In this document: in pieces, positions 1 to 8,469 of the stretch
Layout: each line of letters starts with the position of its first letter
Numbering within the stretch: the first letter of the stretch is position 1
Assembly: GCA_016866235.1 (NCBI GenBank)
Contig: VGMW01000007.1
Span: 31,669 to 95,668 of the forward strand
DNA from: Bacteroidota bacterium
GTDB taxonomy: Bacteria > Bacteroidota > Bacteroidia > Cytophagales > Cyclobacteriaceae
Reading direction: 5' to 3'
DNA length: 64,000 nucleotides
Notes under the pieces: model-generated
What the model saw: only the letters and a program-made list of their open reading frames with translations
Told to the model about the DNA's origin: nothing
Database searches by the model: none
Position numbers and translations under genes: made by a program

Positions 1-245
1 ACGCCTGCAAAAACAGTTGTGAGTTTGGAAGGTTTCTTATCCGATTGCTGAAGTGCCCACTTAATTCCTGGTCGTGCAGCGCCTGCAGCACAACCGCAGA
101 CTGAATTGATGACCAGCAAATTGGTTCCACCCACATCGTCTTTAAGTTGTTGGTCGACTTCGGCAGAAGTTTTTAATTCTTTAAAGCCGGCTGAAACCAA
201 ATCCTGCCTCATGGGTGCAACCAGATGTTCCGGATACATGCTCAT
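1..245 (-). CDS. Bacilliredoxin BrxA/BrxB family (YphP/YqiW), partial
   Basis: The gene runs off the left edge of the window, so only the first 81 codons are present. The protein opens with MSMYPEHLVAPM and contains the family's Cys-Gly-Cys active site at C50-G51-C52. Bacilliredoxins remove bacillithiol from S-bacillithiolated cytosolic proteins. The gene is the last in the SUF operon, 27 bases after the DUF59 gene on the same strand. A bacillithiol synthesis gene (bshB1) lies 31 kb away, which fits a bacillithiol-using cell. The second Met (codon 3) is an alternative start. Confidence 0.9.
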   Translation of the reverse strand, partial: MSMYPEHLVAPMRQDLVSAGFKELKTSAEVDQQLKDDVGGTNLLVINSVCGCAAGAARPGIKWALQQSDKKPSKLTTVFAG

Positions 246-272
246 AGTTTTCTAAAGTTTATGGTTAATCAA

Positions 273-647
273 TTATAAAAATCCTAATTCAAGTTTTGCT
301 GCCTCGCTCATCATATCCTGAGAATACGGTGGATCCCAGGTGATCTCTACATTAACGTCCCGTACACCTTCGATCGCCTCTATTCTCTGTTTTACCTCCG
401 ATGGGATGGATTCAGCGGAAGGGCAGGAGGGTGAAGTCAATGTCATCAGGATGTGTACGTTGTTTACCGGGAAAAGATTGATTTCATAAATCAGTCCCAA
501 TTCAAAAATGTCCACTGGAATTTCCGGATCGTAAACGCTCTTGATGGCGGCCATGACTTTTTCCCTGAGGTCAGGGATTTCCGTGGCGCCATTCGATTCC
601 GGGTTAACCGATGGATTTTTGATTTCCTGGTCGATGTTATTGTCCAT
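273..647 (-). CDS. DUF59/MIP18 family Fe-S assembly protein (SufT-like)
   Basis: A 124-residue protein with a variable N-terminus followed by a DUF59 domain. The conserved DPEIPVDIFELGLIY segment starts at residue 40, and the conserved Cys is C75 in TSPSCPS. Members of this family help mature iron-sulfur proteins and commonly lie in SUF operons. The start codon overlaps the end of sufE by 11 bases, indicating translational coupling. It is related to PaaD, but the SUF context points to the SufT-like role. Confidence 0.9.
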   Translation of the reverse strand: MDNNIDQEIKNPSVNPESNGATEIPDLREKVMAAIKSVYDPEIPVDIFELGLIYEINLFPVNNVHILMTLTSPSCPSAESIPSEVKQRIEAIEGVRDVNVEITWDPPYSQDMMSEAAKLELGFL

Positions 648-1077
648 TGCCTTCTTTGATCAAACTGTACGCCAGTGCATATCGACGGATTTGCTGGATC
701 ATCGATGCAAATCCATTGGATCGTTGCGTTCCGATAAATCTGTCCATTCCAATTTTTGATGGAAAGAAAAATTCAGTCTTTAAGATTTCCTCCGGTGACA
801 GGCCCTGACACACCCTCAGCAACAGTCCAACCAAGCCCTTCGTAATGGTGGTGTTGCTGTCGGCCTGAAAATAAATTTTTCCGTCATCCAGATTGGCAAC
901 CAGCCATACCTTCGACTGACAGCCTTTCACGATATTTTCTTCTGTTCGCTCACCTTCAGGAAAAGCAGGCAATTGCTGGCCAAGTTCCATAAGGTATTGG
1001 AGGGTTAGCTCGAGGTTTCCATCGAGCATCGAAAACTCTTTGATGATTTCGTCCTGTCTGTCTGCAGCGGTCGTCAT
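637..1077 (-). CDS. sufE: SufE sulfur-acceptor protein
   Basis: A 146-residue protein of normal SufE length. The persulfide-accepting cysteine is C53 in KGCQSKVW, the hallmark of the family. SufE takes persulfide sulfur from the cysteine desulfurase SufS, stimulates its activity, and passes the sulfur to the SufBCD scaffold in the cytosol. It overlaps the end of sufS by 4 bases, as expected for an enzyme and activator made together. Confidence 0.95.
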   Translation of the reverse strand: MTTAADRQDEIIKEFSMLDGNLELTLQYLMELGQQLPAFPEGERTEENIVKGCQSKVWLVANLDDGKIYFQADSNTTITKGLVGLLLRVCQGLSPEEILKTEFFFPSKIGMDRFIGTQRSNGFASMIQQIRRYALAYSLIKEGNGQ

Positions 1078-2312
1078 CTGGAAAGTCCTCCCGTGATTTT
1101 GCCCAACGCATCAATAAATACATCAACTTCTTCTTCTGTGTTGTAAACAGCGAAGGATGCTCTCACCGTTCCCTCCAGTCCAAATCTTTTCATCAGTGGC
1201 TGTGTGCAATGGTGACCGGTACGAACTGCAATTCCCTTAGCGTCCAGCATCTGGCCAACATCGAAGTGATGCATGTTTTCAACATGAAAGGAAAGGATGC
1301 CCACCTTTTCTACGGCATTTCCGATGATCCGGACTCCATCCAATCCCCTGATTTTATCGCTTGCATGCCTGAGCAGTTGATGCTCATGGTTTGCCATCGC
1401 TTCCCGGGTGTTCTCTTTAATAAATTGGATGGCGGGCGCAAGTGCAATGATGTCGGCAATATTTGGTGTGCCTGCCTCAAACTTATATGGAAGTTCATTG
1501 TAGGTTGTCTTTTCGAACGTAACCTCTTTTATCATTTCACCGCCACCCTGGTAAGGCGGCATTTTATCCAACCACTCCCGTTTGCCATACAGAAATCCGG
1601 TGCCGGTTGGACCATACATCTTATGGCCGGAGGCTACATAAAAATCACAGTCAATGGCCTGAACATTTACAGGTAGGTGTGCAAGGCCCTGCGCACCATC
1701 GATGAGTACAACCGCGCCATGCTGATGGGCCAGAGAACAAATTTTAACGATGGGGTTAACAGTACCCAGACTGTTGGACGCGTGGTTTACCGCTACCAGC
1801 TTAACTTTTTCAGATGACAGTAGTTTTCTGAAGGCATCGAGGTCAAGGGTGCCATCTTCATGAACAGGAATTACCCTTAGTTTGGCTCCGCGCTCTTCAC
1901 ACATCAACTGCCAGGGAACAATGTTGCTGTGGTGCTCCAATCCGGAGACAATAATCTCATCTCCTGGTTTTACAAATGCTTTTCCAAAGGAGTTGGCAAC
2001 GAGGTTGACGCCATCGGTTACGCCTTTTGTGAAAATGATTTCTTCAGAAGAGGGCGCATGAATAAAATCGGCTATGGCCTTTCGGGTGGCTTCGAAGTCA
2101 CGGGTAGCACGCTCGGCGAGCGTATGGATGCCCCGGTGGATGTTGGCATTATCGAAGCGGTAGTAATGGTCTAGTTTGTCTAAGACGCTCTGAGGCTTTT
2201 GGGTGGTCGCGGCATTGTCAAGATAAATCAGTTGCTTCCCATTGACCTGTTGGTTCAGAACAGGAAACTGAGCTCTGATTTTTCTGATGTCGATGGCCTC
2301 AACTTTACTCAT
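1074..2312 (-). CDS. sufS: Cysteine desulfurase SufS
   Basis: A PLP-dependent class V aminotransferase-fold enzyme that releases sulfur from cysteine as a persulfide for Fe-S cluster building. From the chosen start it has 412 residues, with the PLP lysine at about K231 (ASGHKMYGPTG) and the catalytic Cys at about C369 in RTGHHCTQP, the group II (SufS) signature. An upstream ATG at 2354 would add 14 residues inside sufD. The ATG at 2312 overlaps the sufD stop as ATGA, the usual coupling arrangement, and is preferred. Confidence 0.95.
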   Translation of the reverse strand: MSKVEAIDIRKIRAQFPVLNQQVNGKQLIYLDNAATTQKPQSVLDKLDHYYRFDNANIHRGIHTLAERATRDFEATRKAIADFIHAPSSEEIIFTKGVTDGVNLVANSFGKAFVKPGDEIIVSGLEHHSNIVPWQLMCEERGAKLRVIPVHEDGTLDLDAFRKLLSSEKVKLVAVNHASNSLGTVNPIVKICSLAHQHGAVVLIDGAQGLAHLPVNVQAIDCDFYVASGHKMYGPTGTGFLYGKREWLDKMPPYQGGGEMIKEVTFEKTTYNELPYKFEAGTPNIADIIALAPAIQFIKENTREAMANHEHQLLRHASDKIRGLDGVRIIGNAVEKVGILSFHVENMHHFDVGQMLDAKGIAVRTGHHCTQPLMKRFGLEGTVRASFAVYNTEEEVDVFIDALGKITGGLSR

Positions 2313-3520
2313 CCCAAAATTGAAATTTTTTCTGCCACCTTTTTGGAGGCCCATTCTCTGATAAAGGGGTGGTTGATTCTTTCCACCACCTCTACGGCAA
2401 ATGCATTGAGCAGCATGGCTTGCGCCGATTTTCGATCAATGCCTCTGCTTCGCAGATAAAACATTGCATTGTCGTCGAGCTGACCGGTAGTGCATCCGTG
2501 GGAACATTTGACATCATCGGCCCAGATTTCAAGCTGAGGTTTGGTGTTGACCGTTGCCTTATCGGAAAGTAAGATGTTCCGGTTCGATTGAAAGGCATTG
2601 GTTTTCTGAGCATCCTGACGAACAAATATTTTTCCATTGAAAATCCCTCGCGACTGGTCAGCCATGATTCCTTTGAAAAGTTCGTTGCTGTTGGCGTTGG
2701 GAACCAGATGATCGACCACTGTATGATTGTCCGCAAGTGTTTTTCCTCCGATCAGGTACAGCCCAAATACATTGGCTTCAGCAGATTCGCCATCGACCAG
2801 GTACTTAAAGTTGTTTCTAACAATCCCACCATCGGTGGTAAGTGTAAATGTTTCTGTGCGGCTGTCTGAGGCCTGTCGTATTGAAGCGTTGTAGACAACA
2901 TTTAAGGTAGAGGCAGTGGATTGCTGAACGGCAAAATTCAGCGATGCGCTCTCCTGGACTTCAGCACTCAGCGACAGGTTGCAGAAATCAGAACCATTCG
3001 TGGGTAGTGTCTCGATGATGGAAAGTGATGAATCTTTTAGGACCACAATTTTTATGGATCCAGCGAAGGATACAGAGCAGGGGAGGTGATCGAGATGGAT
3101 CACCTGGTCAATAGGTTTTGAGGCCTTGATCACCAGCGTTGATTTTCGCATGGCACCGTTCAACAAAGCAAAGGGGTCCTCTAGGTTCACGGACCAATCA
3201 TGGTTATCGGTATAAATGGAGAGCCCTTCTGGCAATTGCGTTGGGATGTTCAGTGGTACACCGCCGAGCAGCGCGATAGGTATGGTGCCGGGAATTGGTT
3301 CTGGTTGTCCGGTTTGGGACGCTTGTTTGGTCAGATCGTTGATCCAATCCGTGGATTTACTCAGCGACTGTCCAATGGGCGTGAATTTGTACTCTTCGTT
3401 TTTGTTGTTGGGTAATCCATGTTGGATAAAACGGTCCAGAAGATTTGATCTGGAGGATCCATCGGATAATCCAAGGACAATTTTCTGCAGGCTGCTGTTG
3501 ATGTCTTCTGATTTAAGCAT
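2309..3520 (-). CDS. sufD: SufD scaffold subunit
   Basis: A 403-residue SufB/SufD family protein. The C-terminal half carries the family beta-helix core, including the KCSHGCTTGQLDD region that is conserved in SufD and binds near the cluster assembly site. SufD pairs with SufB and with SufC ATPase to form the scaffold on which the cluster is assembled. The gene lies 6 bases after sufC and its stop overlaps the start of sufS. Confidence 0.94.
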   Translation of the reverse strand: MLKSEDINSSLQKIVLGLSDGSSRSNLLDRFIQHGLPNNKNEEYKFTPIGQSLSKSTDWINDLTKQASQTGQPEPIPGTIPIALLGGVPLNIPTQLPEGLSIYTDNHDWSVNLEDPFALLNGAMRKSTLVIKASKPIDQVIHLDHLPCSVSFAGSIKIVVLKDSSLSIIETLPTNGSDFCNLSLSAEVQESASLNFAVQQSTASTLNVVYNASIRQASDSRTETFTLTTDGGIVRNNFKYLVDGESAEANVFGLYLIGGKTLADNHTVVDHLVPNANSNELFKGIMADQSRGIFNGKIFVRQDAQKTNAFQSNRNILLSDKATVNTKPQLEIWADDVKCSHGCTTGQLDDNAMFYLRSRGIDRKSAQAMLLNAFAVEVVERINHPFIREWASKKVAEKISILG

Positions 3521-3526
3521 ACCGGT

Positions 3527-4294
3527 TTAAGCTGTGATTCCTTCCTTAACCCAATCGTAACCCTTGGCCTCCAGTTCGAGTGCCAGGTTCTTATCGCCGC
3601 TCAGGACTATTTTACCTTTGTATAAAACATGCACAAAGTCGGGCACGATAAAATCCAGCAAGCGTTGGTAATGCGTTACTACGATGGTGCCGTTATCGGC
3701 GTTTTTCAGCTTGTTCACACCTGAGGCGACAATTCTCAGCGCATCGATGTCCAGTCCTGAATCGGTCTCATCCAAAACCGAGAGTTTTGGTTCAAGCATG
3801 GCCATCTGAAAGATCTCATTTCTTTTCTTTTCGCCACCGGAGAAACCTTCATTGAGCGAGCGGCTGAGCAGGGACTGGTCAATTTCCACCAGTTTCATTT
3901 TTTCTTTCATGTGGGCCAGGAAGCTTACCGCATCGAGCGGAGACTGTCCTCGGTGTTCTCTGACCTTATTTACTGCGGTCTTCATGAAATTGACTGTGCT
4001 TACGCCTGGAATTTCAACCGGGTACTGAAAGGCAAGAAAGATACCTTCGCGAGCTCTTTCGTCGGCCTCCATGGAAAGAAGGTCCTTTCCAAGAAATTCA
4101 ACGGAACCGTCTGTTACTTCAAAGTCTTCTCTTCCTGCCAGTACGGAGGCCAGTGTGCTTTTGCCGGAACCATTTGGGCCCATAATGGCATGTACTTCGC
4201 CGGGATTAACGGTGAGGTTGATGCCGTTTAGGATTTGCTTGTCACCTATTTTGGCGTGAAGGTTTTCAATTTTTATCAGAGGCTTTTTCTCCAT
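3527..4294 (-). CDS. sufC: SufC ATPase
   Basis: A 255-residue cytosolic ABC-type ATPase. Walker A is GPNGSGKS (39-46), the signature is SGGEKKRNE (152-160), and Walker B is LSVLDETDSGLD from 171. The SGGEKKRNE signature is specific to SufC rather than to transporter ATPases. It powers conformational change in the SufBC2D scaffold and is likely also needed for iron acquisition by the complex. It lies 32 bases downstream of sufB. Confidence 0.96.
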   Translation of the reverse strand: MEKKPLIKIENLHAKIGDKQILNGINLTVNPGEVHAIMGPNGSGKSTLASVLAGREDFEVTDGSVEFLGKDLLSMEADERAREGIFLAFQYPVEIPGVSTVNFMKTAVNKVREHRGQSPLDAVSFLAHMKEKMKLVEIDQSLLSRSLNEGFSGGEKKRNEIFQMAMLEPKLSVLDETDSGLDIDALRIVASGVNKLKNADNGTIVVTHYQRLLDFIVPDFVHVLYKGKIVLSGDKNLALELEAKGYDWVKEGITA

Positions 4295-4326
4295 TGAAAT
4301 ATTCTTTGAGGTGTGTTGTATGGTTG

Positions 4327-5772
4327 TTATCCGACGCTTCCTTCGAGGGTTAAGGCGAGAAGTTTCTGGGCTTCAACGGCAAATTCCATTGGAAGTTGAT
4401 TGAGTACTTCTTTGGCATAGCCGTTAACGATCAGCGCGACGGCTGATTCTTCATCAATGCCGCGTTGAAGGCAATAAAAAATCTGATCTTCTCCGATTTT
4501 AGAGGTGGTCGCTTCGTGTTCGACTCTTGCGGTTGGGTTTTCAACGTCGATGTAAGGAAAGGTATGTGCGCCGCAGCGGTCGCCCATCAGAAGTGAATCA
4601 CACTGAGAAAAGTTTCTGGCGTTTTCTGCTCTCCGCATGATGTGGACCTGGCCTCGGTAGCTGTTCTGTGATTTGCCGGCAGAAATTCCTTTTGAGACGA
4701 TTCTTGATCGTGTGTTTTTGCCGATGTGAATCATTTTAGTTCCGGTGTCTGCCTGTTGCAGGTTGTTGGTTACGGCAACGGAGTAAAATTCCCCAACTGA
4801 GTGATCGCCTTTGAGAATGCAGGAGGGATATTTCCAAGTGATGGCTGAACCAGTTTCAACCTGAGTCCAGGAGATCTTGGCGTGATTGCCTGCGCAGAGT
4901 CCGCGCTTGGTTACGAAATTGTAAATGCCGCCTTTGCCCTCCTTGTTGCCGGGGTACCAGTTCTGCACGGTAGAATATTTCACTTCGGCGTTCGCCATGG
5001 CATAGATTTCTACCACAGCAGCATGCAATTGATTTTCATCGCGCATAGGGGCTGTGCATCCCTCCAGGTAGCTAACGTAGCTGCCTTCATCTGCCACGAT
5101 TAACGTCCGCTCGAACTGACCGGTGTTGGCGGCATTGATTCTAAAGTAGGTGGAGAGCTCCATCGGGCAACGAACACCTTTTGGAATGTAGCAGAACGAT
5201 CCATCCGAGAATACGGCAGAGTTCAACGCTGCGAAGTAATTGTCAGATGCAGGCACTACCGATCCCAGGTATTTTTTGATGAGGTCCGGGTGTTCGCGAA
5301 CCGCTTCGCTGAAGGAGCAGAAGATGATTCCCATTTCACCTAGTTTCTCTTTGAACGTGGTGGCCACGGATACGCTGTCGAGGACGGCATCTACGGCAAT
5401 GCCGGTGAGTCTTTTTTGTTCGGTGAGGCTGATGCCAAGCTTTTCAAAAGTCTTCAGCAGTTCAGGATCTACTTCTTCGAGTGAAGAGGGGGTGGATTTC
5501 TTTTTCGGTGCTGAGTAGTAAATGATGTCTTGATAATTGATGGCGGGGTAGTTAACGTTTGGCCAGCGCGGTTCCTCCATGGTTTGCCAATGGCGGAACG
5601 ATTTCAGTCTCCATTCCAGCAACCATTCAGGCTCCTGTTTTTTGGCTGAAATAAAGCGGACGATGTCCTCATTAAGACCTTTGGGCGCGGACTCGGCCTC
5701 TATGTTTGAGACCCAGCCGAATTCATAGTCTTTTGAGGTTACTTCCTCCAGAATGGGGTTTTCCTTGGCCAT
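4327..5772 (-). CDS. sufB: SufB scaffold subunit
   Basis: A 481-residue SufB, the main Fe-S scaffold protein, at the usual family length. It has the SufB-specific central region with the [19 protein letters not shown] block and the C-terminal cluster region ([27 protein letters not shown]). It is the first gene of the operon. A TACTTTTG promoter element lies 30 bases upstream of the start, so the operon probably begins here. Confidence 0.96.
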   Translation of the reverse strand: MAKENPILEEVTSKDYEFGWVSNIEAESAPKGLNEDIVRFISAKKQEPEWLLEWRLKSFRHWQTMEEPRWPNVNYPAINYQDIIYYSAPKKKSTPSSLEEVDPELLKTFEKLGISLTEQKRLTGIAVDAVLDSVSVATTFKEKLGEMGIIFCSFSEAVREHPDLIKKYLGSVVPASDNYFAALNSAVFSDGSFCYIPKGVRCPMELSTYFRINAANTGQFERTLIVADEGSYVSYLEGCTAPMRDENQLHAAVVEIYAMANAEVKYSTVQNWYPGNKEGKGGIYNFVTKRGLCAGNHAKISWTQVETGSAITWKYPSCILKGDHSVGEFYSVAVTNNLQQADTGTKMIHIGKNTRSRIVSKGISAGKSQNSYRGQVHIMRRAENARNFSQCDSLLMGDRCGAHTFPYIDVENPTARVEHEATTSKIGEDQIFYCLQRGIDEESAVALIVNGYAKEVLNQLPMEFAVEAQKLLALTLEGSVG

Positions 5773-5801
5773 ACTTTATTTAGACTAATTTTAAATACCC
5801 G

Positions 5802-5809
5802 CAAAAGTA
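5802..5809 (-). promoter_or_regulatory. Predicted -7 element of the suf operon
   Basis: On the minus strand the sequence reads TACTTTTG, an exact match to the Bacteroidota -7 consensus TAnnTTTG, 29 bases ahead of the sufB start. A TTTG-like -33 element is present but spaced closer than usual (about 14 bases), so only the -7 element is confident. Confidence 0.6.
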
Positions 5810-5911
5810 AGCAAAAGAAGCCCACAAAAAGGGCCTTAAAGGGGCATTATGCCCCAATGGCCAATCCAAAGGGTTGAATGGAAATACCTGAAAAGGGAGT
5901 GGGATTTGACC

Positions 5912-6388
5912 TCAATTCGCCAGTTCAGCGAGCGCCAGGTTTCGATCCAGGCTTTCTTCCAGCGAAATCATGGTTTCAGTCCGTTCGATGCCTTCTACCT
6001 GCTGAATTTTCTCGTGTAAAACAGCCTTCAGGTGGTTGGTGTCCCGGCAATGGATTTTGGCGAACATCGAGTAGTTGCCCGTGGTATAATGGATACTGGT
6101 GATCTCTTGAATATCTTTAAGTTTTGCTAGAACTTTATCATATAAAGCACTCTTTTCCAGGTATATACCGATAAATGCAGTGATGTCAAATCCGAGCTTG
6201 GCATAGTTTACACGCAGGGTTGTTTTCTCTACAATCCCGGCCGCCTCCATCTTACCCATCCGAACATGGATGGTTCCTTGTGAAACAAATACCTTTTTAG
6301 CTACCTCCGTGTAAGGCTTGCTGGCATCCTGCATTAAAACCTCAAGAATCTTGAAGTCTGTTTTATCAAGCTCCAAATTTTTAGCCAT
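5912..6388 (-). CDS. Lrp/AsnC family transcriptional regulator
   Basis: A 158-residue regulator with an N-terminal winged helix-turn-helix (about residues 8-60; SQGTIHVRMGKMEAAGIV is the recognition region) and a C-terminal RAM/Lrp ligand-binding domain (about 70-150). Lrp/AsnC proteins form octamers and usually sense amino acids. It is separated from sufB by 139 bases on the same strand and diverges from the tRNA-like RNA gene. An inverted repeat in the shared upstream region is a possible binding site. The actual ligand cannot be read from the sequence. Confidence 0.9.
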   Translation of the reverse strand: MAKNLELDKTDFKILEVLMQDASKPYTEVAKKVFVSQGTIHVRMGKMEAAGIVEKTTLRVNYAKLGFDITAFIGIYLEKSALYDKVLAKLKDIQEITSIHYTTGNYSMFAKIHCRDTNHLKAVLHEKIQQVEGIERTETMISLEESLDRNLALAELAN

Positions 6389-6466
6389 TGAACTGGGTTT
6401 AGGGTGGGCGAATTTGTAAAAAAATCGATTATTATTATAAAAAAAATGAAATATTTATTCATTGTA

Positions 6467-6497
6467 TTGACAAAAAACCTACTTAAGACAAAATTTG
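6467..6497 (+). promoter_or_regulatory. Predicted promoter of the tRNA-like RNA gene
   Basis: TTG at 6467-6469, 20 bases, then AAAATTTG at 6490-6497. This matches the Bacteroidota layout with one mismatch in TAnnTTTG. It predicts a transcription start about 15-20 bases before the mature 5' end of the tRNA-like molecule. Confidence 0.45.
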
Positions 6498-6513
6498 TTG
6501 CGTATTCAACAAA
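6494..6513. promoter_or_regulatory. Inverted repeat (possible operator) TTTGTTG-N6-CAACAAA
   Basis: A perfect 7-base inverted repeat with a 6-base centre. It overlaps the predicted -7 element of the tRNA-like gene and lies about 105 bases upstream of the divergent Lrp/AsnC-type regulator gene. The position suits a repressor site, and the neighbouring regulator is the obvious candidate to bind it, but this is inference. Confidence 0.45.
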
Positions 6514-6521
6514 TAACACAC

Positions 6522-6668
6522 TGTAGGGTGTTGGAATTTGGCAGACATGCCCTCCTGTCTCGGGGGTGAGGAAAAAGGGACAAACGCAGGATAAAGGGTT
6601 GACCACTAAAGTTTTCTTTCTGTCCTGTATCTAACCGCCTCGTGGAGGTTCGAACCCTCCCTCTACAG
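6522..6668 (+). tRNA. tRNA-like RNA, class II fold with a giant variable arm
   Basis: All elements of a class II tRNA are present. The acceptor is TGTAGGG (6522-6528) with CTCTACA (6661-6667). T8 is present, and the D-loop GAATTTGGCAGA has A14, GG18-19 and A21. The anticodon stem is CCCTC/GGGGG (6550-6554, 6562-6566) around loop CTGTCTC. The T-arm is GGAGG-TTCGAAC-CCTCC (6644-6660). The D-arm resembles tRNA-Leu. The variable arm begins T-GAGG and ends CCTC-GT as in normal tRNA-Leu, but its loop is 66 bases (6572-6637) instead of about 4. The loop anticodon would be GUC (Asp), odd for a class II body, and the discriminator is G. No CCA is encoded. A terminator follows 35 bases later. It could be a tRNA pseudogene, an interrupted tRNA or a distinct RNA. 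Confidence 0.6.
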
Positions 6669-6702
6669 CACGTTGTATTAAGGTTTGGTAAACGTCCTTT
6701 GA

Positions 6703-6731
6703 AAGCCCGGTTTCAGCCGGGCTTTTTCTTT
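6703..6731 (+). terminator. Rho-independent terminator after the tRNA-like RNA
   Basis: An 8-base stem AAGCCCGG/CCGGGCTT with loop TTTCAG, followed by TTTCTTTT. It closes a transcript that would contain only the tRNA-like RNA. Confidence 0.85.
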
Positions 6732-6736
6732 TGGGT

Positions 6737-6768
6737 TTTGCCCATTAACCACCCGTCGCATAGTTTTA
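6737..6768 (+). promoter_or_regulatory. Predicted promoter of the acyl-CoA ligase gene
   Basis: TTTG at 6737-6740, 20 bases, then TAGTTTTA at 6761-6768 (one mismatch to TAnnTTTG). It ends 30 bases before the ATG of the ligase gene. Confidence 0.5.
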
Positions 6769-6798
6769 GCATCCGCAAAACCTCCAACGCCCCGCGAT

Positions 6799-8469
6799 AT
6801 GGCCAACCAATTCCCATGGATCAGTAAATACCCCAAAGGGGTGAATGCTGAAATCAGTGAACCATCTTTTCAAAACATGAGCGAATTGTTCAGCCATGCT
6901 TCTGACAAGTTCGCGGATCGCACCGCTTATGAAAACATGGGCGTCAGGCTTTCCTTCCGTGAAACCGAACGGCTGGCCACTGCCTTCGCCGCTTACCTGC
7001 AGAAAAAACTGGGTCTGAAAAAAGGTGAACGCATCGCCATCCAAATGCCAAACCTGTTACAGTTCCCGGTGGCCTTCATTGGTGCACTTAAAGCAGGTCT
7101 CATTGTCGTGAACACCAATCCGCTCTACACACCGCGCGAAATGGAGCACCAGTTTCGTGATGCCGGAATATCTGCCATTCTCATTGTTGAAAATTTTGCT
7201 TTCAATCTTCAGTCCATTCGTGATAAAGTTCCAGCACGCCACATCATCGTTACTTCCATGGGTGACCTGATGGGAATAAAAGGGCACCTGGTCAATTTTG
7301 TTGTCAGGAAAATCAAAAAATTAATTCCTGCCTATAGTTTGCCCGGATCCATTGCTTTCAAAGAGGTCATTCGGGAAGGTCTTAAGCTTACGCTCGATTC
7401 ACCGGCGGTAAGCCGAGAGGATGTGGCGGTGTTGCAATACACCGGAGGAACTACTGGCATTTCAAAAGGTGCACAATTGTCGCACCGCAATCTTCTTTCG
7501 CACAATGAAATGATCAGGCAATGGTTTACGCCCTACCTCGCGAAAGGACGAAAGGATATTATGATCACCGCTTTGCCGATGTACCACATTTTTGCACTCA
7601 CCGTAAATGGTGTTCTGATGTACCACAGCGGTGTAAAAAATGTACTCATCACCAATCCAAGAGATATCCCGGGATTTGTTAAGGAACTGAAAAAGCACAC
7701 CTTCACCATCATGACGGGTGTGAACACTTTATTCAATGCGCTACTGAACAACCCCGATTTTCTAAAACTGGATTTCTCATCGCTGCATGGGGCCATTGGT
7801 GGTGGAATGGCGGTACAGGATGCCGTTGCTGTTCGGTGGCAGGAGGTGACCGGCACTCCGCTGGTAGAGGGTTACGGGCTGAGCGAGACTTCGCCGGTGC
7901 TTTGCTGCAATCCACTGGATGGTCAACACAAAAGGGGCTCGATCGGTATCCCCGTGCCATCCACCGAGGTGGCTATTTTTGATGATGACGGAAATCAACT
8001 CCCTCAAGGTTCTTCCGGAGAAATTTGTGCCCGTGGCCCACAGGTGATGCGTGGCTATTGGGAAAAAGACAACACCGGAGTATTTTTTGGTGAGTGGTTC
8101 CGTACTGGTGACATTGGCATTATGGATCCTGACGGGTTCTTCCGGATTGTCGATCGCAAAAAGGATATGATTAAGGTCTCCGGTTTCAATGTCTATCCCA
8201 ATGAAATTGAAAATGTTCTGGCTGGAAATCCCAAAGTATTAGAGGTTGCCGCCATCGGTATCCCGGATGAAAAATCAGGTGAAGCCATTAAAGTTTTTAT
8301 AGTGAAGAAGGATGATTCACTAAGTGAGCAGGAGGTCAAAGATTTTTGTCACCTCAACCTTACCAATTATAAAGTTCCTAAGTTTGTCGCCTTCCGGAAA
8401 GATCTTCCCAAAACCAATGTGGGTAAGATTCTAAGAAGGGAATTAAAAGAAGCTGAAAAAAAATCATGA
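6799..8469 (+). CDS. Long-chain fatty acid--CoA ligase (FadD-like)
   Basis: A 556-residue ANL-superfamily enzyme that activates fatty acids to acyl-CoA using ATP, through an acyl-AMP intermediate. The AMP-binding P-loop YTGGTTGISKG lies at 214-224, followed by GYGLSETSP, the TGDIG and DRKKDMIKVSGFNVYPNEIE motifs typical of long-chain ligases, and the C-terminal catalytic lysine in TNVGKILRREL. Length and motifs fit FadD. The final TGA overlaps the start of the next gene. Chain-length preference cannot be told from the sequence. Confidence 0.92.
   Translation: MANQFPWISKYPKGVNAEISEPSFQNMSELFSHASDKFADRTAYENMGVRLSFRETERLATAFAAYLQKKLGLKKGERIAIQMPNLLQFPVAFIGALKAGLIVVNTNPLYTPREMEHQFRDAGISAILIVENFAFNLQSIRDKVPARHIIVTSMGDLMGIKGHLVNFVVRKIKKLIPAYSLPGSIAFKEVIREGLKLTLDSPAVSREDVAVLQYTGGTTGISKGAQLSHRNLLSHNEMIRQWFTPYLAKGRKDIMITALPMYHIFALTVNGVLMYHSGVKNVLITNPRDIPGFVKELKKHTFTIMTGVNTLFNALLNNPDFLKLDFSSLHGAIGGGMAVQDAVAVRWQEVTGTPLVEGYGLSETSPVLCCNPLDGQHKRGSIGIPVPSTEVAIFDDDGNQLPQGSSGEICARGPQVMRGYWEKDNTGVFFGEWFRTGDIGIMDPDGFFRIVDRKKDMIKVSGFNVYPNEIENVLAGNPKVLEVAAIGIPDEKSGEAIKVFIVKKDDSLSEQEVKDFCHLNLTNYKVPKFVAFRKDLPKTNVGKILRRELKEAEKKS

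Noticed and set aside
6642..6827. Plus-strand reading frame across the tRNA-like gene and terminator
   Set aside because: It runs through the T-arm, terminator hairpin and the fadD promoter and has no protein-like features.
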